This document shows, in pieces, positions 11,729-20,896 of a stretch of DNA of 64,000 bases. The translations under genes were made by a program, and so were the position numbers. The notes beneath the pieces are model-generated. The model saw only the letters and a program-made list of their open reading frames with translations, had not been told where the DNA came from and ran no database searches. Position 1 is the first letter of the stretch. The number at the start of each line of letters is the position of its first letter. The stretch spans positions 744,001-808,000 of the forward strand of contig JAXHNH010000011.1 of NCBI GenBank assembly GCA_034520725.1. The letters are read 5' to 3'. The stretch is from Gracilimonas sp034520725 (GTDB taxonomy: Bacteria > Bacteroidota > Rhodothermia > Balneolales > Balneolaceae).

Positions 11729-12379
11729 TTACATGCTATTTAAAATTTCTTCCGGATCTATGCCCTCTACTTCCAAACGGTTCTTTAATTTCATTCGTGC
11801 ATCATGTACTAATTTATAGATAGCGTTCCGGTTACTATCCATCATTTCCGCAACTACTGTCATGGGTATCTGATCGATCATAAGATGCTGGATCACCTTT
11901 TGTTGCTTTTCGGTTAGTTCCTCTTCCATCATCCTCATGATCTTTTGCACCATCATCGATTCATGCGTAACACGATCAGGACCGGGTTGCTCATGCTCGA
12001 TCTCAACAGCTTCCTTTTCATCCGGATCATAACTGCTGTATTGTTCCAGTGAGATATCCTTATATCGTTTTTTCCGCAACTCAGAATAACCTTCCCTCAC
12101 GGCTATTTTCATAGCCCATGTCGTAAACTTACTGTCGCCCCTGAAAGTGTCGTATTTATCAAGGATCTTCAGAACAGCATCCTGAGCGATGTCTTCGACA
12201 AAATCATCCAACTCTCTGTCCACGTACTTATAAAGTGAAGCTTTCAAACCCCTGATCAGGTAAATCCTTAGCTGATGAACTGCAGCCTCTTCAGGTGGCG
12301 GTTTGATGGCAAGGATCCACTCCTCGTTCGTCTGATACGTTTTAGACTTGTCCCGTCCTCTTTTAAACCAATTGAGCAT
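11729..12379 (-). CDS. ECF RNA polymerase sigma factor
   Basis: A 216-residue group 4 sigma factor. Region 2 is seen as EDIAQDAVLKILDKYDTF then KFTTWAMKIAVREGYSELRKK; region 4 as LTEKQQKVIQHLMIDQ then NRNAIYKLVHDARMKLKNRL. It is the first gene of a three-gene operon with the zinc anti-sigma factor and a hydrolase. By position it is the likely reader of the GTAAGA-N16-CGTCTA promoters on both sides. A weak version (GTAATG, 15 nt, AGTCCA) lies in its own upstream region on the minus strand, so autoregulation is possible but not shown. Confidence 0.9.
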   Translation of the reverse strand: MLNWFKRGRDKSKTYQTNEEWILAIKPPPEEAAVHQLRIYLIRGLKASLYKYVDRELDDFVEDIAQDAVLKILDKYDTFRGDSKFTTWAMKIAVREGYSELRKKRYKDISLEQYSSYDPDEKEAVEIEHEQPGPDRVTHESMMVQKIMRMMEEELTEKQQKVIQHLMIDQIPMTVVAEMMDSNRNAIYKLVHDARMKLKNRLEVEGIDPEEILNSM

Positions 12380-12565
12380 TTATAGTTTTTCTGATTTTAA
12401 ATATTTGAGGTTATACATGGACTCATTTTTATTCAAATCATTACGGATTTAAATGAAAACTACTTTCCAATTTTTAAATCTATTTGACCTCCCAAAATTC
12501 CCATTCATAATATATTGGAAATCAAACTAATCAAAATTGAAATAATTACTAATCTGACAAAAGCT

Positions 12566-12593
12566 GTAAGATGTTAAACTTTCAATACGTCTA
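12566..12593 (+). promoter_or_regulatory. ECF-type promoter (GTAAGA-N16-CGTCTA)
   Basis: GTAAGA at 12566-12571 and CGTCTA at 12588-12593 are 16 nt apart, 40 nt before the first gene of a five-gene unit (two DUF3179 genes, MerA-like reductase, DUF2721-like protein, AhpD-like protein). Confidence 0.75.
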
Positions 12594-12633
12594 TGTTTTG
12601 AATGTGAACCATCAATGATAAAATTTAAAAGCT

Positions 12634-13771
12634 GTGCTGTTCAGATATTCATTTATTTTATCCATTATTGCACTCCTCACGGCATGCGATCAGGTAAATA
12701 GCACAGAAAATGCTGAAGATAAAAATACGAACGGCGGCACACAAAACAATGAGTGGCTGATCCCCTCCGGAGAGATCGTGGATGGTGGGCCCGGGAAAGA
12801 CGGCATTCCTTCTGTAGATAACCCAAAATTTGCGCCGGTCAGTGAGATCGAATTCATTCAGGACGATAGATTAATAATCGGCTTGAAAGTTGGAGATACG
12901 ATCAAAGCCTATCCCCATCAGGTCCTTGATTGGCACGAGATCGTGAATGATCAGATCGGAAATGAATACATCGCAATGACATATTGTCCATTAACAGGAA
13001 CAGGAATCACCTGGAACAGGCAACTAGACGGCGATATTATTGAATTTGGAGTATCAGGGCTATTATTTAGAAATAACCTTATTGCTTACGACCGTAAAAC
13101 CGACAGCTATTGGTCGCAAATGCAATTAAGAGCCGTTAAGGGTCCGCTTATTGGTAATCGCCTACAACCCGTAACCCGTATGATCGAAACCACATGGAAA
13201 CAATGGAAATCTATGTATCCTGAATCAAAAATCATGACCAAAGAAACAGGATTCGCCAGGTTCTATGGTGGTTTTGCATACGGAGAAAGCTATCTCAAAG
13301 ATGAAAACTACCTGCTTTTCCCTGTTAAAAACGAAAATAAAAGACTACCCGGAAAAACAAAGGTTCATGCCATACTGTATAAGAAAGTTACTGACCAACA
13401 ACAGGAAGTGCAGGGTCTTTACTAAAAACGAAATGGGTGATGGGATCGATGTTATAAATGAGGATTACAAGGGATTAAAAATTGTAGCGGCAGGAGGTGA
13501 TGAGTATGATTTTGTAGTTAGCTTTCACCGAGATGTAGATGACAACACCGTTCTAAACTTTGAACCCATACAAGGACAACTCCCTGTTATTATGACTGAT
13601 GAGGAGGGCAACGAGTGGAATGTTTTCGGAGAAGCCGTCAGCGGTCCGAGAGCTGGCCAAAAGCTTAGGCCTACAAATTCATATAACGGTTATTGGTTTG
13701 CAGTAGCCGATATGTTCCCAAACGCATGCGTGTATCCAAGTACCGGTTGTAAAGGGTATATCGACAAATGA
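12634..13771 (+). CDS. DUF3179 domain lipoprotein (copy 2, one frameshift)
   Basis: The 12634-13425 fragment gives the N-terminal two thirds and the 13265-13771 fragment the rest, so an indel near 13410-13430 breaks the frame. Landmarks are a lipobox (LLTAC), DGIPSVDNPKF, AYPHQVLDWHEIVND, YCPLTGTGITWNR, FGVSGLLFRNN, and C-terminal FGEAVSGPRAG with GYWFAVADMFP. The apparent start is GTG at 12634; an ATG at 12615 lies in another frame, so the true start may also be hidden by an indel. It opens the operon after a GTAAGA-type promoter, and its stop overlaps the ATG of the next DUF3179 gene. Biochemical function is unknown. Confidence 0.85.
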
Positions 13772-14904
13772 ATTATCTCAATATCTCATATCACAGGCTT
13801 CTTATTCTGAAGGCTTTAAGTTTGGCAGTATTCATTCTGTTATTTGGAGCCTCAATTTCATCACATGCACAAAATTTTAACGGTTGGAAAACAGACCTTA
13901 CAAAGAAAAGTATTGACCTTTCAGAATTAATCTCAGGAGGGCCACCAAAAGATGGAATACCGTCCATTGATGACCCAAATTTCATTTCAATAAAGCATGC
14001 CAATGAATGGGTTGAGGCTTCTGAACCTGTGATAGCCTTTGAATTAAATGGTATTGCCCGTGCCTATCCCCTTCAGGTTTTAATCTGGCATGAAATTGTA
14101 AATGACCAAATTGGTGATACTCCTTTGTTGATCACTTTTTGCCCGCTTTGTTATTCGGCCATCGTTTTTGACCGGCGAATAAACAATGAAACCCACGAGT
14201 TTGGAGTCTCAGGATTTTTACGGCATTCAGATATGATCATGTTCGATAGAAAAACCGAATCCCTGTGGCAACAATTTACGGGAGAAGCAATTGTGGGAAA
14301 GTATACCGGTAAAACACTCAAGATCCTGCCCAGTCAGATCATGTCATTTAAGCAGTTCTCTGAAACATATCCGAATGGAAAGATCCTTTCAAAAGAAACC
14401 GGATATAATCGATCATATGGGCAAAACCCTTACGCAGGTTACGATAACGTGAATAACACACCATTCTTCATGAATGAACCACAAGATGGCCGGCTCAAAC
14501 CAATGCAAAAGGTTATCGGAATTCAATTGGATAGTCTTCAAAAAGCCTACCCATACTCTGTTACAAAAGATAAAATTGTTATAAACGATGATATAGGTCA
14601 AAAACCCGTTGTAATATTTCATACAAAAGGCGCCCGTTCGGCGATGGATGCAGCAAGGATCTCACAATCTCGAAAAGACGGTACTACCGGTGCGTTTAGC
14701 CGTGTAGTTGATGATCAGATTCTAACGTTTACACATACAAACAACATTATAACAGATAACCAAACCGGGTCGAGGTGGGATATATCCGGAAAAGCTGTCA
14801 GTGGTCCCCTGGAAGGAAAGCTACTCAAACCACTGATATCCGGAGATTATTTCGCCTTCGCCTGGTTGGTCTTTTGGCCTGAAACTGAAATTTATCAAAA
14901 CTAA
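13768..14904 (+). CDS. DUF3179 domain exported protein (copy 3)
   Basis: A complete 378-residue protein. Unlike its three paralogues it has a signal peptide without a lipobox cysteine (SISSHAQNF), so it is probably soluble in the periplasm or secreted. DUF3179 landmarks are DGIPSIDDPNF, AYPLQVLIWHEIVND, FCPLCYSAIVFDR, FGVSGFLRHSDMIMFDR, and a C-terminal GDYFAFAWLVFWP. The CPLT motif is CPLC here, giving a CxxC arrangement the others lack. Its ATG overlaps the preceding stop and 17 bp separate it from the MerA-like gene, so translational coupling is likely. Confidence 0.9.
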   Translation: MNYLNISYHRLLILKALSLAVFILLFGASISSHAQNFNGWKTDLTKKSIDLSELISGGPPKDGIPSIDDPNFISIKHANEWVEASEPVIAFELNGIARAYPLQVLIWHEIVNDQIGDTPLLITFCPLCYSAIVFDRRINNETHEFGVSGFLRHSDMIMFDRKTESLWQQFTGEAIVGKYTGKTLKILPSQIMSFKQFSETYPNGKILSKETGYNRSYGQNPYAGYDNVNNTPFFMNEPQDGRLKPMQKVIGIQLDSLQKAYPYSVTKDKIVINDDIGQKPVVIFHTKGARSAMDAARISQSRKDGTTGAFSRVVDDQILTFTHTNNIITDNQTGSRWDISGKAVSGPLEGKLLKPLISGDYFAFAWLVFWPETEIYQN

Positions 14905-14921
14905 TTCTATCCACTATCTTT

Positions 14922-16293
14922 ATGGAAACTTTCGACGCTATAATTATCGGAACCGGACAAGCCGGACCATCGATGGCAGCAAGATGTGCTTCAGAAGGGC
15001 TAAAAACCGCAGTCATTGAAAAAGATAAATTTGGAGGAACTTGCGTAAACACCGGTTGCACTCCCACTAAAGCCATGGTTGCAAGTGCTCGGGCGGCACA
15101 TATGGTACATCGCAGTGAAGACTTTGGAGTTGAGATTTCAGGCTCATCCAAAGTCAACCTAAAAAAAGTAAAAGCGCGAAAAGACAAGTTGGTTCAAAAT
15201 TCCACCAAAGGTGTAGAGGGCTGGTTAAGAGAGACTCCAAACCTTACTGTAATTAAAGGTCACGCAAGATTTACTGATAACTTTACGCTTCAAATTGGTA
15301 ATAGAAGATTGACTGCAGAGAAGATCTTCATAAATACAGGAGCTCATCCATTTGTCCCTCCTTCTCTCAGAGAAGTTGACTACATGACGAATGCGGACAT
15401 TATGGAGCTGGAAGAGGTACCGGAGCACCTTATAATTATTGGTGGCAGTTATATTGGTTTGGAATTTGGACAGATGTTCAGAAGATTTGGCAGCGAGGTT
15501 ACAATTATTGAACAGGGAACGGATATCATAAGTCGCGAGGACAGTGAAACCTCCAAAACCGTTCGAAAAATCCTGGAGGAAGAAGGCATAAATTTCAGAT
15601 TAAACTCTAAATGTATCAGTGCAAGTCAGTCTGAAAGGGAGATCACAGTAAATGTTGATTGTGTAAGTGGTCCAACACAGATAAAGGGGACACATCTTTT
15701 AGCAGCCACAGGTCGTCGTCCCAATTCACACGATCTGGGTCTTGAAAACACCGATATTGAAGTCAATAACCGAAACTATATTGTTACTAACAATATGCTT
15801 CAGACGACTGTAAATGGCATTTGGGCTCTTGGGGATGTAAACGGAAAAGGCGCCTTCACCCACACCGCTTATAATGATTTTGAGATCGTAGCTGCAAATT
15901 TATTTGATAATGACCCTCGTAAGGTTTCTGACCGTATCCTGAATTATTCATTATATACCGATCCTTCTTTAAGTCATATCGGGATGTATGAACATGAAGC
16001 CCGAAAATCAGATAAAGATATTTTGGTAGGATATCGGGAAATGTCTCGCATTGCGCGGGCCAAAGAACGGGGAGAAACAAAAGGGTTTATCAAGATATTG
16101 GTGGATGCCGATACCGAAAAATTCTGGAGCTACCATTGTAGGTATTGACAGACATGATGAATCATTCCACTCCCTCCTGGATATCATGTATGCAGATCAA
16201 CCCTACTCTGTGATAAGCCGGGCCGTTCACATTCACCCTACCATTTCTGAATTGATACCCACCATATTACAGAATCTGAAACCGATGAATTAA
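14922..16293 (+). CDS. MerA-like FAD-dependent disulfide reductase (one frameshift)
   Basis: A class I pyridine nucleotide-disulfide oxidoreductase of about 457 residues. It shows the FAD site (IIIGTGQAGPSMAA), the redox pair GGTCVNTGC at about residues 42-50, the NAD(P) site (LIIIGGSYIGLEFGQ), GIWALGDVNG for FAD, and the dimer-interface catalytic HIHPTISE near the C-terminus. An indel near 16120 splits off the last 50 residues (fragment 16051-16293). It lacks the N-terminal NmerA metal-binding domain, and no merR, merT or merP is nearby, so mercury reduction is unproven. In this operon a periplasm-supplying or low-molecular-weight disulfide reductase role fits better, as inference. Confidence 0.85.
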
Positions 16294-16311
16294 CAATCAA
16301 ATAATAAATTA

Positions 16312-16710
16312 ATGGAATCCTGGTATTTGCCAATTACTATAGTTCCCGGCATAGGATTGTTGATATTAAGCACTTCAAATCTAATAGTGTCTCTCAACGA
16401 GGAGTTAGAAAGGCTTTTTGAAGATATTGATGAATATCAGCAACTTATCGATCTAAAATTATTACAAATGAGATTACTCACCTATAGCTTGTCAGGCCTT
16501 TATCTCAGTACAGCTTTTTTAGTACTTAGCGGTTTGTTTTCGTTTTCAAGAAAAATCGATGTAATAGCCTTCGGTAATGCAGCATCCATATTGCTATTGA
16601 CCGGTGTCACTTTAATCTTTTTATCATTAATAATACTTATAGTCTATTCAGCAAAAGCAGTAAACATACGGCGAGCTCATTTTTATAAGTGCCTTTTAGA
16701 AGAAAAATGA
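16312..16710 (+). CDS. DUF2721-like small membrane protein
   Basis: A 132-residue protein with three hydrophobic segments: about residues 6-28, 57-80 and 88-112. The first is followed by an acidic helix (NEELERLFEDIDEY), and a basic patch (AVNIRRAHF) follows the last. The layout resembles DUF2721 proteins, whose function is unknown. It lies 18 bp after the MerA-like gene and 45 bp before the AhpD-like gene, so it belongs to the same operon. Confidence 0.6.
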   Translation: MESWYLPITIVPGIGLLILSTSNLIVSLNEELERLFEDIDEYQQLIDLKLLQMRLLTYSLSGLYLSTAFLVLSGLFSFSRKIDVIAFGNAASILLLTGVTLIFLSLIILIVYSAKAVNIRRAHFYKCLLEEK

Positions 16711-16755
16711 TCTGCTATTTTCTATTTATAGATACAAATTATCCCCATTTAAACT

Positions 16756-17316
16756 ATGCCCTATATTGAAATAGTTGAACCTGAACATGCCACCGGTTCC
16801 CTCAAAGAAATTTACGAAGAACTTATCCAAAGCCGGGGTAAATTAGCTATGGTACATAAGATCCAGAGTTTAAACCCTGAATCCATTACAGCTCACATGG
16901 ATCTTTACATGAATGTGATGTTTGGCAGATCACCCCTGAAACGTTCACAACGTGAAATGATAGCCATTGTGGTTTCCTCATCTAATAATTGTGAATATTG
17001 CCAGCTACATCATTCTGAGGCTCTGAATCATTATTGGAAAGACAGAAACAAAGTGGATCAGCTTCGAAAGAATCACTTAAATATGGAGCTTTCTGAAATC
17101 GATCTTCAACTCTGTAAGCTTGCAGAAAAGCTCACTAAGACTCCTTATACCATGGACGAAAAAAAAGATATTAAACCATTGAAAGACTTAGGTTTATCAG
17201 ATCGTGCCATTTTGGACGCCACACTTATCATTAGCTATTTTAATTTTGTGAACCGGATGGTTTTGGGTTTAGGTGTTCAAACGGACGATGAAGAAGTAAC
17301 AGGTTACAAATATTGA
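16756..17316 (+). CDS. AhpD-like peroxidase-related protein
   Basis: A complete 186-residue protein of the carboxymuconolactone decarboxylase/AhpD fold, of the 'peroxidase-related enzyme' group. CEYCQLHHSEAL at about residues 79-90 has the CxxC and following histidine of the AhpD active site; RSQREMIAIVVSS before it is the usual helix. It is the last gene of the 12634 operon. With the gene at 8763 it makes two AhpD-like proteins in one putative regulon, which points to peroxide or disulfide chemistry. The electron donor is not known; the MerA-like reductase two genes upstream is an obvious candidate. Confidence 0.85.
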   Translation: MPYIEIVEPEHATGSLKEIYEELIQSRGKLAMVHKIQSLNPESITAHMDLYMNVMFGRSPLKRSQREMIAIVVSSSNNCEYCQLHHSEALNHYWKDRNKVDQLRKNHLNMELSEIDLQLCKLAEKLTKTPYTMDEKKDIKPLKDLGLSDRAILDATLIISYFNFVNRMVLGLGVQTDDEEVTGYKY

Positions 17317-17381
17317 TCAAAACCGGATAAATCAGAATAGATCGCTCATTATTATATATAGCTACTTTCTAATGCTTTTAA

Positions 17382-17409
17382 GTAAGAACTGAATGGTTGC
17401 ATGCATCTG
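17382..17409 (+). promoter_or_regulatory. ECF-type promoter (GTAAGA-N16-CATCTG)
   Basis: GTAAGA at 17382-17387 and CATCTG at 17404-17409, 16 nt apart and 28 nt before the DUF3179 copy 4 gene. The -10 variant is shared with the DoxX promoter at 26039. Confidence 0.6.
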
Positions 17410-17437
17410 TTTAATAAACCAACAGAGGTAAACGATC

Positions 17438-18575
17438 ATGAAACTCTTAACATACTTTCCCAGTACTTTAGTGGTATTAATAATTTTACTGTTCCTGTCA
17501 GTCTTGTCATGTAACACCGTAGATTCTAATGACAATCCTTTTGGCAATAATGGCCCACAGATCGGTGACTCAGAATGGCTGATTCCTGCAAACGAGATCA
17601 TTGATGGCGGCCCCGGACAGGATGGGATACCATCTATCGATGACCCTAAATTCATTCATATGTTCCAGGCTGATTTCATTGAGGACGACCGCCTGGTTAT
17701 TGGTATTAAAAGAGGTGACGAGGTCAGACTTTACCCTCATCAAATACTCGACTGGCACGAAATCGTGAATGAGAACTTTGGTGAAGAATCAATTGCCCTG
17801 ACATACTGCCCACTTACCGGAACTGGCATCGCTTTTGACAGAGTGATAGATAATTTCGAAACTGAATTTGGAGTATCCGGATTGCTATTCAGAAACAATC
17901 TGATCATGTATGATCGTAACACCGGTTCAAGAGTGGTCACAGATGCAAATGAGGTCGGTGAACGGAGAATTGATCGGCAAAGAAGGCACGGTTGTTCAAA
18001 CTATCCAAACTGACTGGAAAACGTGGAAACAATTATATTCCGATGCAAGGGTTCTCAGTAGAGAGACAGGTTTTTCGCGAGATTATAGCAGTTTTGCTTA
18101 TGGTGAAGCCTATCTCAGCAATGATGATTTTTTCATATTCGAACCAAAACGTCAGGATGATAGGCTACCAAATAAAACTCAGGTTCATGCGGTATTCCCA
18201 AATAATTTTGAAGGTGAGTCAACTGTAACAAGAATATATGCTATCGAGAATTTTGACACGACCATACAAATTATACATGAACCATTTAACGGGCAGGAAT
18301 TGGTTGTTGCAGGAAGTGCCGGTCTGAATTTTACTGTATCCTTCTATAATGAGGTATCTAACAACACCAGTCTCCGTTTTGAACCCGTACAAGATGAATT
18401 ACCAATTATAATGCAGGATAATGAAGGTAATAAATGGAATATTTTTGGGGAGGCCGTAAGTGGACCCAGACAAGGTTTTAAGCTTACCCCAACAACTTCA
18501 TACAACGGATATTGGTTTGCCTTTGCTGATTTTTACCCCGGATCATGTATTTACCCGGAAATCACTTGCCTCTGA
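17438..18575 (+). CDS. DUF3179 domain lipoprotein (copy 4, one frameshift)
   Basis: Fragments 17438-18013 and 17910-18575 join across an indel near 17925-17940, just after YDRNTGS. The protein has a signal with a lipobox (LSVLSC), then DGIPSIDDPKF, YPHQILDWHEIVNE, YCPLTGTGIAFDR, FGVSGLLFRNNLIMYDR, WSQMQM, and C-terminal FGEAVSGPRQG with GYWFAFADFYP. It is closest in sequence to copy 2 by eye. It is transcribed alone from its own GTAAGA-type promoter and converges on ytxJ with only 2 bp between stops. Function unknown; lipoprotein location is inferred. Confidence 0.85.
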
Positions 18576-18577
18576 AC

Positions 18578-18964
18578 CTAACCAAGTCTTGACAAGATCT
18601 CTTTTGCTTTAACATTCCAGTGAGATCCAGTCCAGGTAACCTGTCCATCTCTTAACAGCAGAGCCTGAGGAGATTCGTGTCGGATATTTAGTGTTTGTGA
18701 AAGGTAATTCGACAAATCTCTCTGTTCAACTACATTGATCAGATGTAAATCGGCATGTTTTGCAATTTGTTCGACATGATAATCCAGATCCTCTTTTGTA
18801 ATAAAACTTACACTGCATCGCGTACTGTGCTTATATATCAGCTGGGGTTGTTCTCTGGATCGTTCTATAAGTGAGGTAATGTTTTCTCTTACTGATACAG
18901 TATTCCAATGCTGCATTTTATCAGATTTATCTGATTTAAACATATGATAGATTCTTTTTAACAT
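18578..18964 (-). CDS. ytxJ: YtxJ-like bacillithiol-system redox protein (DUF2847)
   Basis: A 128-residue thioredoxin-fold protein. The active region reads YKHSTRCSVSF, the monothiol pattern of YtxJ, followed by the cis-Pro-type segment RHESPQALLLRDGQ and a final TGSHWNVKAKEIL. YtxJ proteins are predicted bacilliredoxin-like monothiol proteins in organisms with bacillithiol-type thiols. It overlaps the end of the GDCCVxC gene and is the last gene of a six-gene minus-strand unit. Beside the egt genes it suggests that more than one low-molecular-weight thiol is used, which is inference. Confidence 0.85.
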   Translation of the reverse strand: MLKRIYHMFKSDKSDKMQHWNTVSVRENITSLIERSREQPQLIYKHSTRCSVSFITKEDLDYHVEQIAKHADLHLINVVEQRDLSNYLSQTLNIRHESPQALLLRDGQVTWTGSHWNVKAKEILSRLG

Positions 18965-19161
18965 GAATTTCCTTTATCTGCTTGTTTTGGTGGACACGCC
19001 ACCGAACCATAACTGCAATACACGCAGCAATCACCGGGTTTTGGCTTTAGTATCTCTCCGCACGAATCGCATTGCCAAAAGTATTGACAGGCATCTTCCG
19101 GCATTTCCTTGGTTACAGAATGATCACAAAACGGACATGTTAATACAGATATCAACTCCAT
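18958..19161 (-). CDS. GDCCVxC domain protein, small zinc-ribbon-like
   Basis: A 67-residue cysteine-rich protein. LTCPFCDHS gives a first CxxC, CQYFWQCDSC a second, and GDCCVYCSYGSVACPP is the signature of the GDCCVxC (seleno)protein family, in which some members carry selenocysteine; this one has cysteine throughout. A zinc ribbon or metal/thiol carrier role is suggested by the cysteine spacing; no biochemical role is established to my knowledge. It starts 3 bp after the flavodoxin-like gene and overlaps ytxJ. Confidence 0.8.
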   Translation of the reverse strand: MELISVLTCPFCDHSVTKEMPEDACQYFWQCDSCGEILKPKPGDCCVYCSYGSVACPPKQADKGNSC

Positions 19162-19164
19162 TTT

Positions 19165-19890
19165 CTATCGATATTCAGGATTTTCAAAATTCCAGCGTGT
19201 GCCGGCATCCCAATCTTCCCTGGAATTTCCGTATTCCGGATAACCATTTTGCTTTTTAAGCATAGCAGCAAGATGCATCAGATTATACGTCATAAAAGTC
19301 GTATTACGGTGAGTGAATTCATTATCAAAACCAACAGGGCCGTCTTCTCCTTCATCTCCGTAACTAAGTCCCGGTCCGGCTTCACCGATCCAACCGGCAT
19401 CAGCCTGAGGTGGAATACTATATCCTACGTGTTGTAAAGCATATAGTATGCCCATGGCGCAATGTTTAATTCCGTCCTCATTTCCCGTTACTAAACAACC
19501 TCCCGCTTTTCCGTAAAAAGTATACTGTCCTTTTTCATTTTGATGGCCACTCATGGAGTAAAGTCTCTCAATTAATTTTGTAGCCACAGATGATTTTTCA
19601 CCGAGCCAGATAGGTGTACCTACGACCAATATATCAGCTGCATCCACTTTTTTCCACAGCTCCGGCCATTCGTCCTTTTCAAAGCCATGTTCTGTCATGT
19701 CAGGATAAACCCCATATGCCACATCATGATCAACCAACCGAATACATTCTGCTTCTACCCCCTCTTTTCTCATGATCTCCATAGATACATCGATCAATGT
19801 TCTGGTATGGCTTTTTTGGGGTGATGGTTTGAGTGTACAATTGATAAACAGAGCTTTTAGGTCTGAAAAATCATTATTATTTGAAGGCAT
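19165..19890 (-). CDS. Flavodoxin-fold NAD(P)H-dependent oxidoreductase
   Basis: A 241-residue flavoprotein of the NADPH-dependent FMN reductase/flavodoxin family. It shows the first strand and phosphate loop (LKALFINCTLKPSPQKSHT), the FMN loop (DILVVGTPIWLGEKSSV), and the third loop (GKAGGCLVTGNEDG). The C-terminal extension ending in an aromatic-rich segment (DAGTRWNFENPEYR) is typical of a subgroup of unknown substrate. It lies 47 bp after dsrE and directly before the GDCCVxC gene in one unit. A role in quinone, disulfide or metal reduction is possible; none is shown. Confidence 0.8.
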   Translation of the reverse strand: MPSNNNDFSDLKALFINCTLKPSPQKSHTRTLIDVSMEIMRKEGVEAECIRLVDHDVAYGVYPDMTEHGFEKDEWPELWKKVDAADILVVGTPIWLGEKSSVATKLIERLYSMSGHQNEKGQYTFYGKAGGCLVTGNEDGIKHCAMGILYALQHVGYSIPPQADAGWIGEAGPGLSYGDEGEDGPVGFDNEFTHRNTTFMTYNLMHLAAMLKKQNGYPEYGNSREDWDAGTRWNFENPEYR

Positions 19891-19937
19891 AAATGTCCTT
19901 TATTTAAATACTTAATATTACGTTTAAATTTGTGTTT

Positions 19938-20297
19938 TCAGAAAGTTACCACTTGGTAACCGTCTGTAATAAAAGAGCGTAGGCTTGGATGGTCATCATA
20001 GTCATCAAGTAGTTCTACATTCGTTTTTCGAACTTCATTGATCACCCCAAATGCTTTAGAGCAGAATTTACAGGCCCCATGAATACTTCTTTCTACAGCT
20101 TTATACAATCCATGGGCGTCGTGATCTTCATCAGCTAATTCCGGTACCCAGGTTGTGCCGGCACCGTCAAACACGATCTTCACTTCATCTTCATGATCCT
20201 GCAGCTCCTTTGCAAATTCAAGAGCATTGACCACTCTTCCCAATGCTTCATGTGTTCCAACTTCGCTTAATACAACAACCGCTACTTTATTACTCAT
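19938..20297 (-). CDS. DsrE family protein
   Basis: A protein of about 119 residues with the DsrE/F fold: VAVVVLSEVGTHEALGRVVNALEFAKEL, then VKIVFDGAGTTWVPEL, and a cysteine pair in GACKFCSKAFGV. The ATG at 20297 is preferred to a TTG nine bases upstream. DsrE-type proteins act in sulfur transfer or as small redox proteins; this CKFC form is common in Bacteroidota. It lies 61 bp after the thioredoxin gene and 47 bp before the flavodoxin-like gene. Confidence 0.8.
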   Translation of the reverse strand: MSNKVAVVVLSEVGTHEALGRVVNALEFAKELQDHEDEVKIVFDGAGTTWVPELADEDHDAHGLYKAVERSIHGACKFCSKAFGVINEVRKTNVELLDDYDDHPSLRSFITDGYQVVTF

Positions 20298-20367
20298 AGT
20301 TTTCAATTTTTGATTAAGAATGAACGTCTTTACAAATGGTCCAAATTAATTTCTTGATTTCATTCTG

Positions 20368-20883
20368 CTATTGGTATGAAAAGCCTTCCATGCTTTCACT
20401 CAAATAGGCCTCAGATTCGATGTAATTCAATAATTTCAACAAATCTTTCTCATCTGAGTAACCAACAAAATTACCAATAATATCTTCCTCCTCATCCAAA
20501 AAAAGTATGGTTGGTGTTCCATAAACACCTATTTTTTTACTGAATTCTTTTATTGAGATCTTCTTTCCCTTCACCTGAATCTTGTCATTCGACTCAATGT
20601 CTAACCTGACCGGATAAAAATGAGTATTTAATGCTTCTATAACACTCTCATCAGTAAAAACCTCACGATGCATCCTTTTACAGACAGTACACCACTCAGC
20701 TTCAAGAAACAGCATCAGTGTTTTTTGATCTGATTCAGCATTTTCAGTGGCTTCTGTATAGGAAACCCATGCTACTCCTGAATCACCGGGAGCTTGAGCA
20801 TTCATTTCAGGTACAAACACAATTTGTACCATTAAGATGGTAAATAGTGATAGCTGTGCAAACCAGCCTGTTTTTGTTTTCAT
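20368..20883 (-). CDS. Exported thioredoxin-fold protein (DsbD-gamma/DUF255-like)
   Basis: A 171-residue protein with an N-terminal signal (ends near MNAQAPG) and one thioredoxin domain. The active site is EAEWCTVCKRMH, followed by EVFTDESVIEAL, VRLDIE and the cis-proline segment YGTPTILFLDEE. This resembles the periplasmic thioredoxin_7 group. It starts 13 bp after the outer-membrane protein gene, so the two are co-transcribed. It probably handles periplasmic thiols; the reductant could come from the CcdA-like protein at 25304. Confidence 0.85.
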   Translation of the reverse strand: MKTKTGWFAQLSLFTILMVQIVFVPEMNAQAPGDSGVAWVSYTEATENAESDQKTLMLFLEAEWCTVCKRMHREVFTDESVIEALNTHFYPVRLDIESNDKIQVKGKKISIKEFSKKIGVYGTPTILFLDEEEDIIGNFVGYSDEKDLLKLLNYIESEAYLSESMEGFSYQ

Positions 20884-20896
20884 AAAGTCATTGTTT

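Noticed and set aside
12395..12455. Autoregulated promoter of the sigma operon
   Set aside because: Only a weak match (GTAATG, 15 nt, AGTCCA); not strong enough to list.
13265..18013. Programmed frameshifting in DUF3179 genes
   Set aside because: Breaks fall at different places in the two copies, and similar breaks occur all over the window, so sequence error is simpler.
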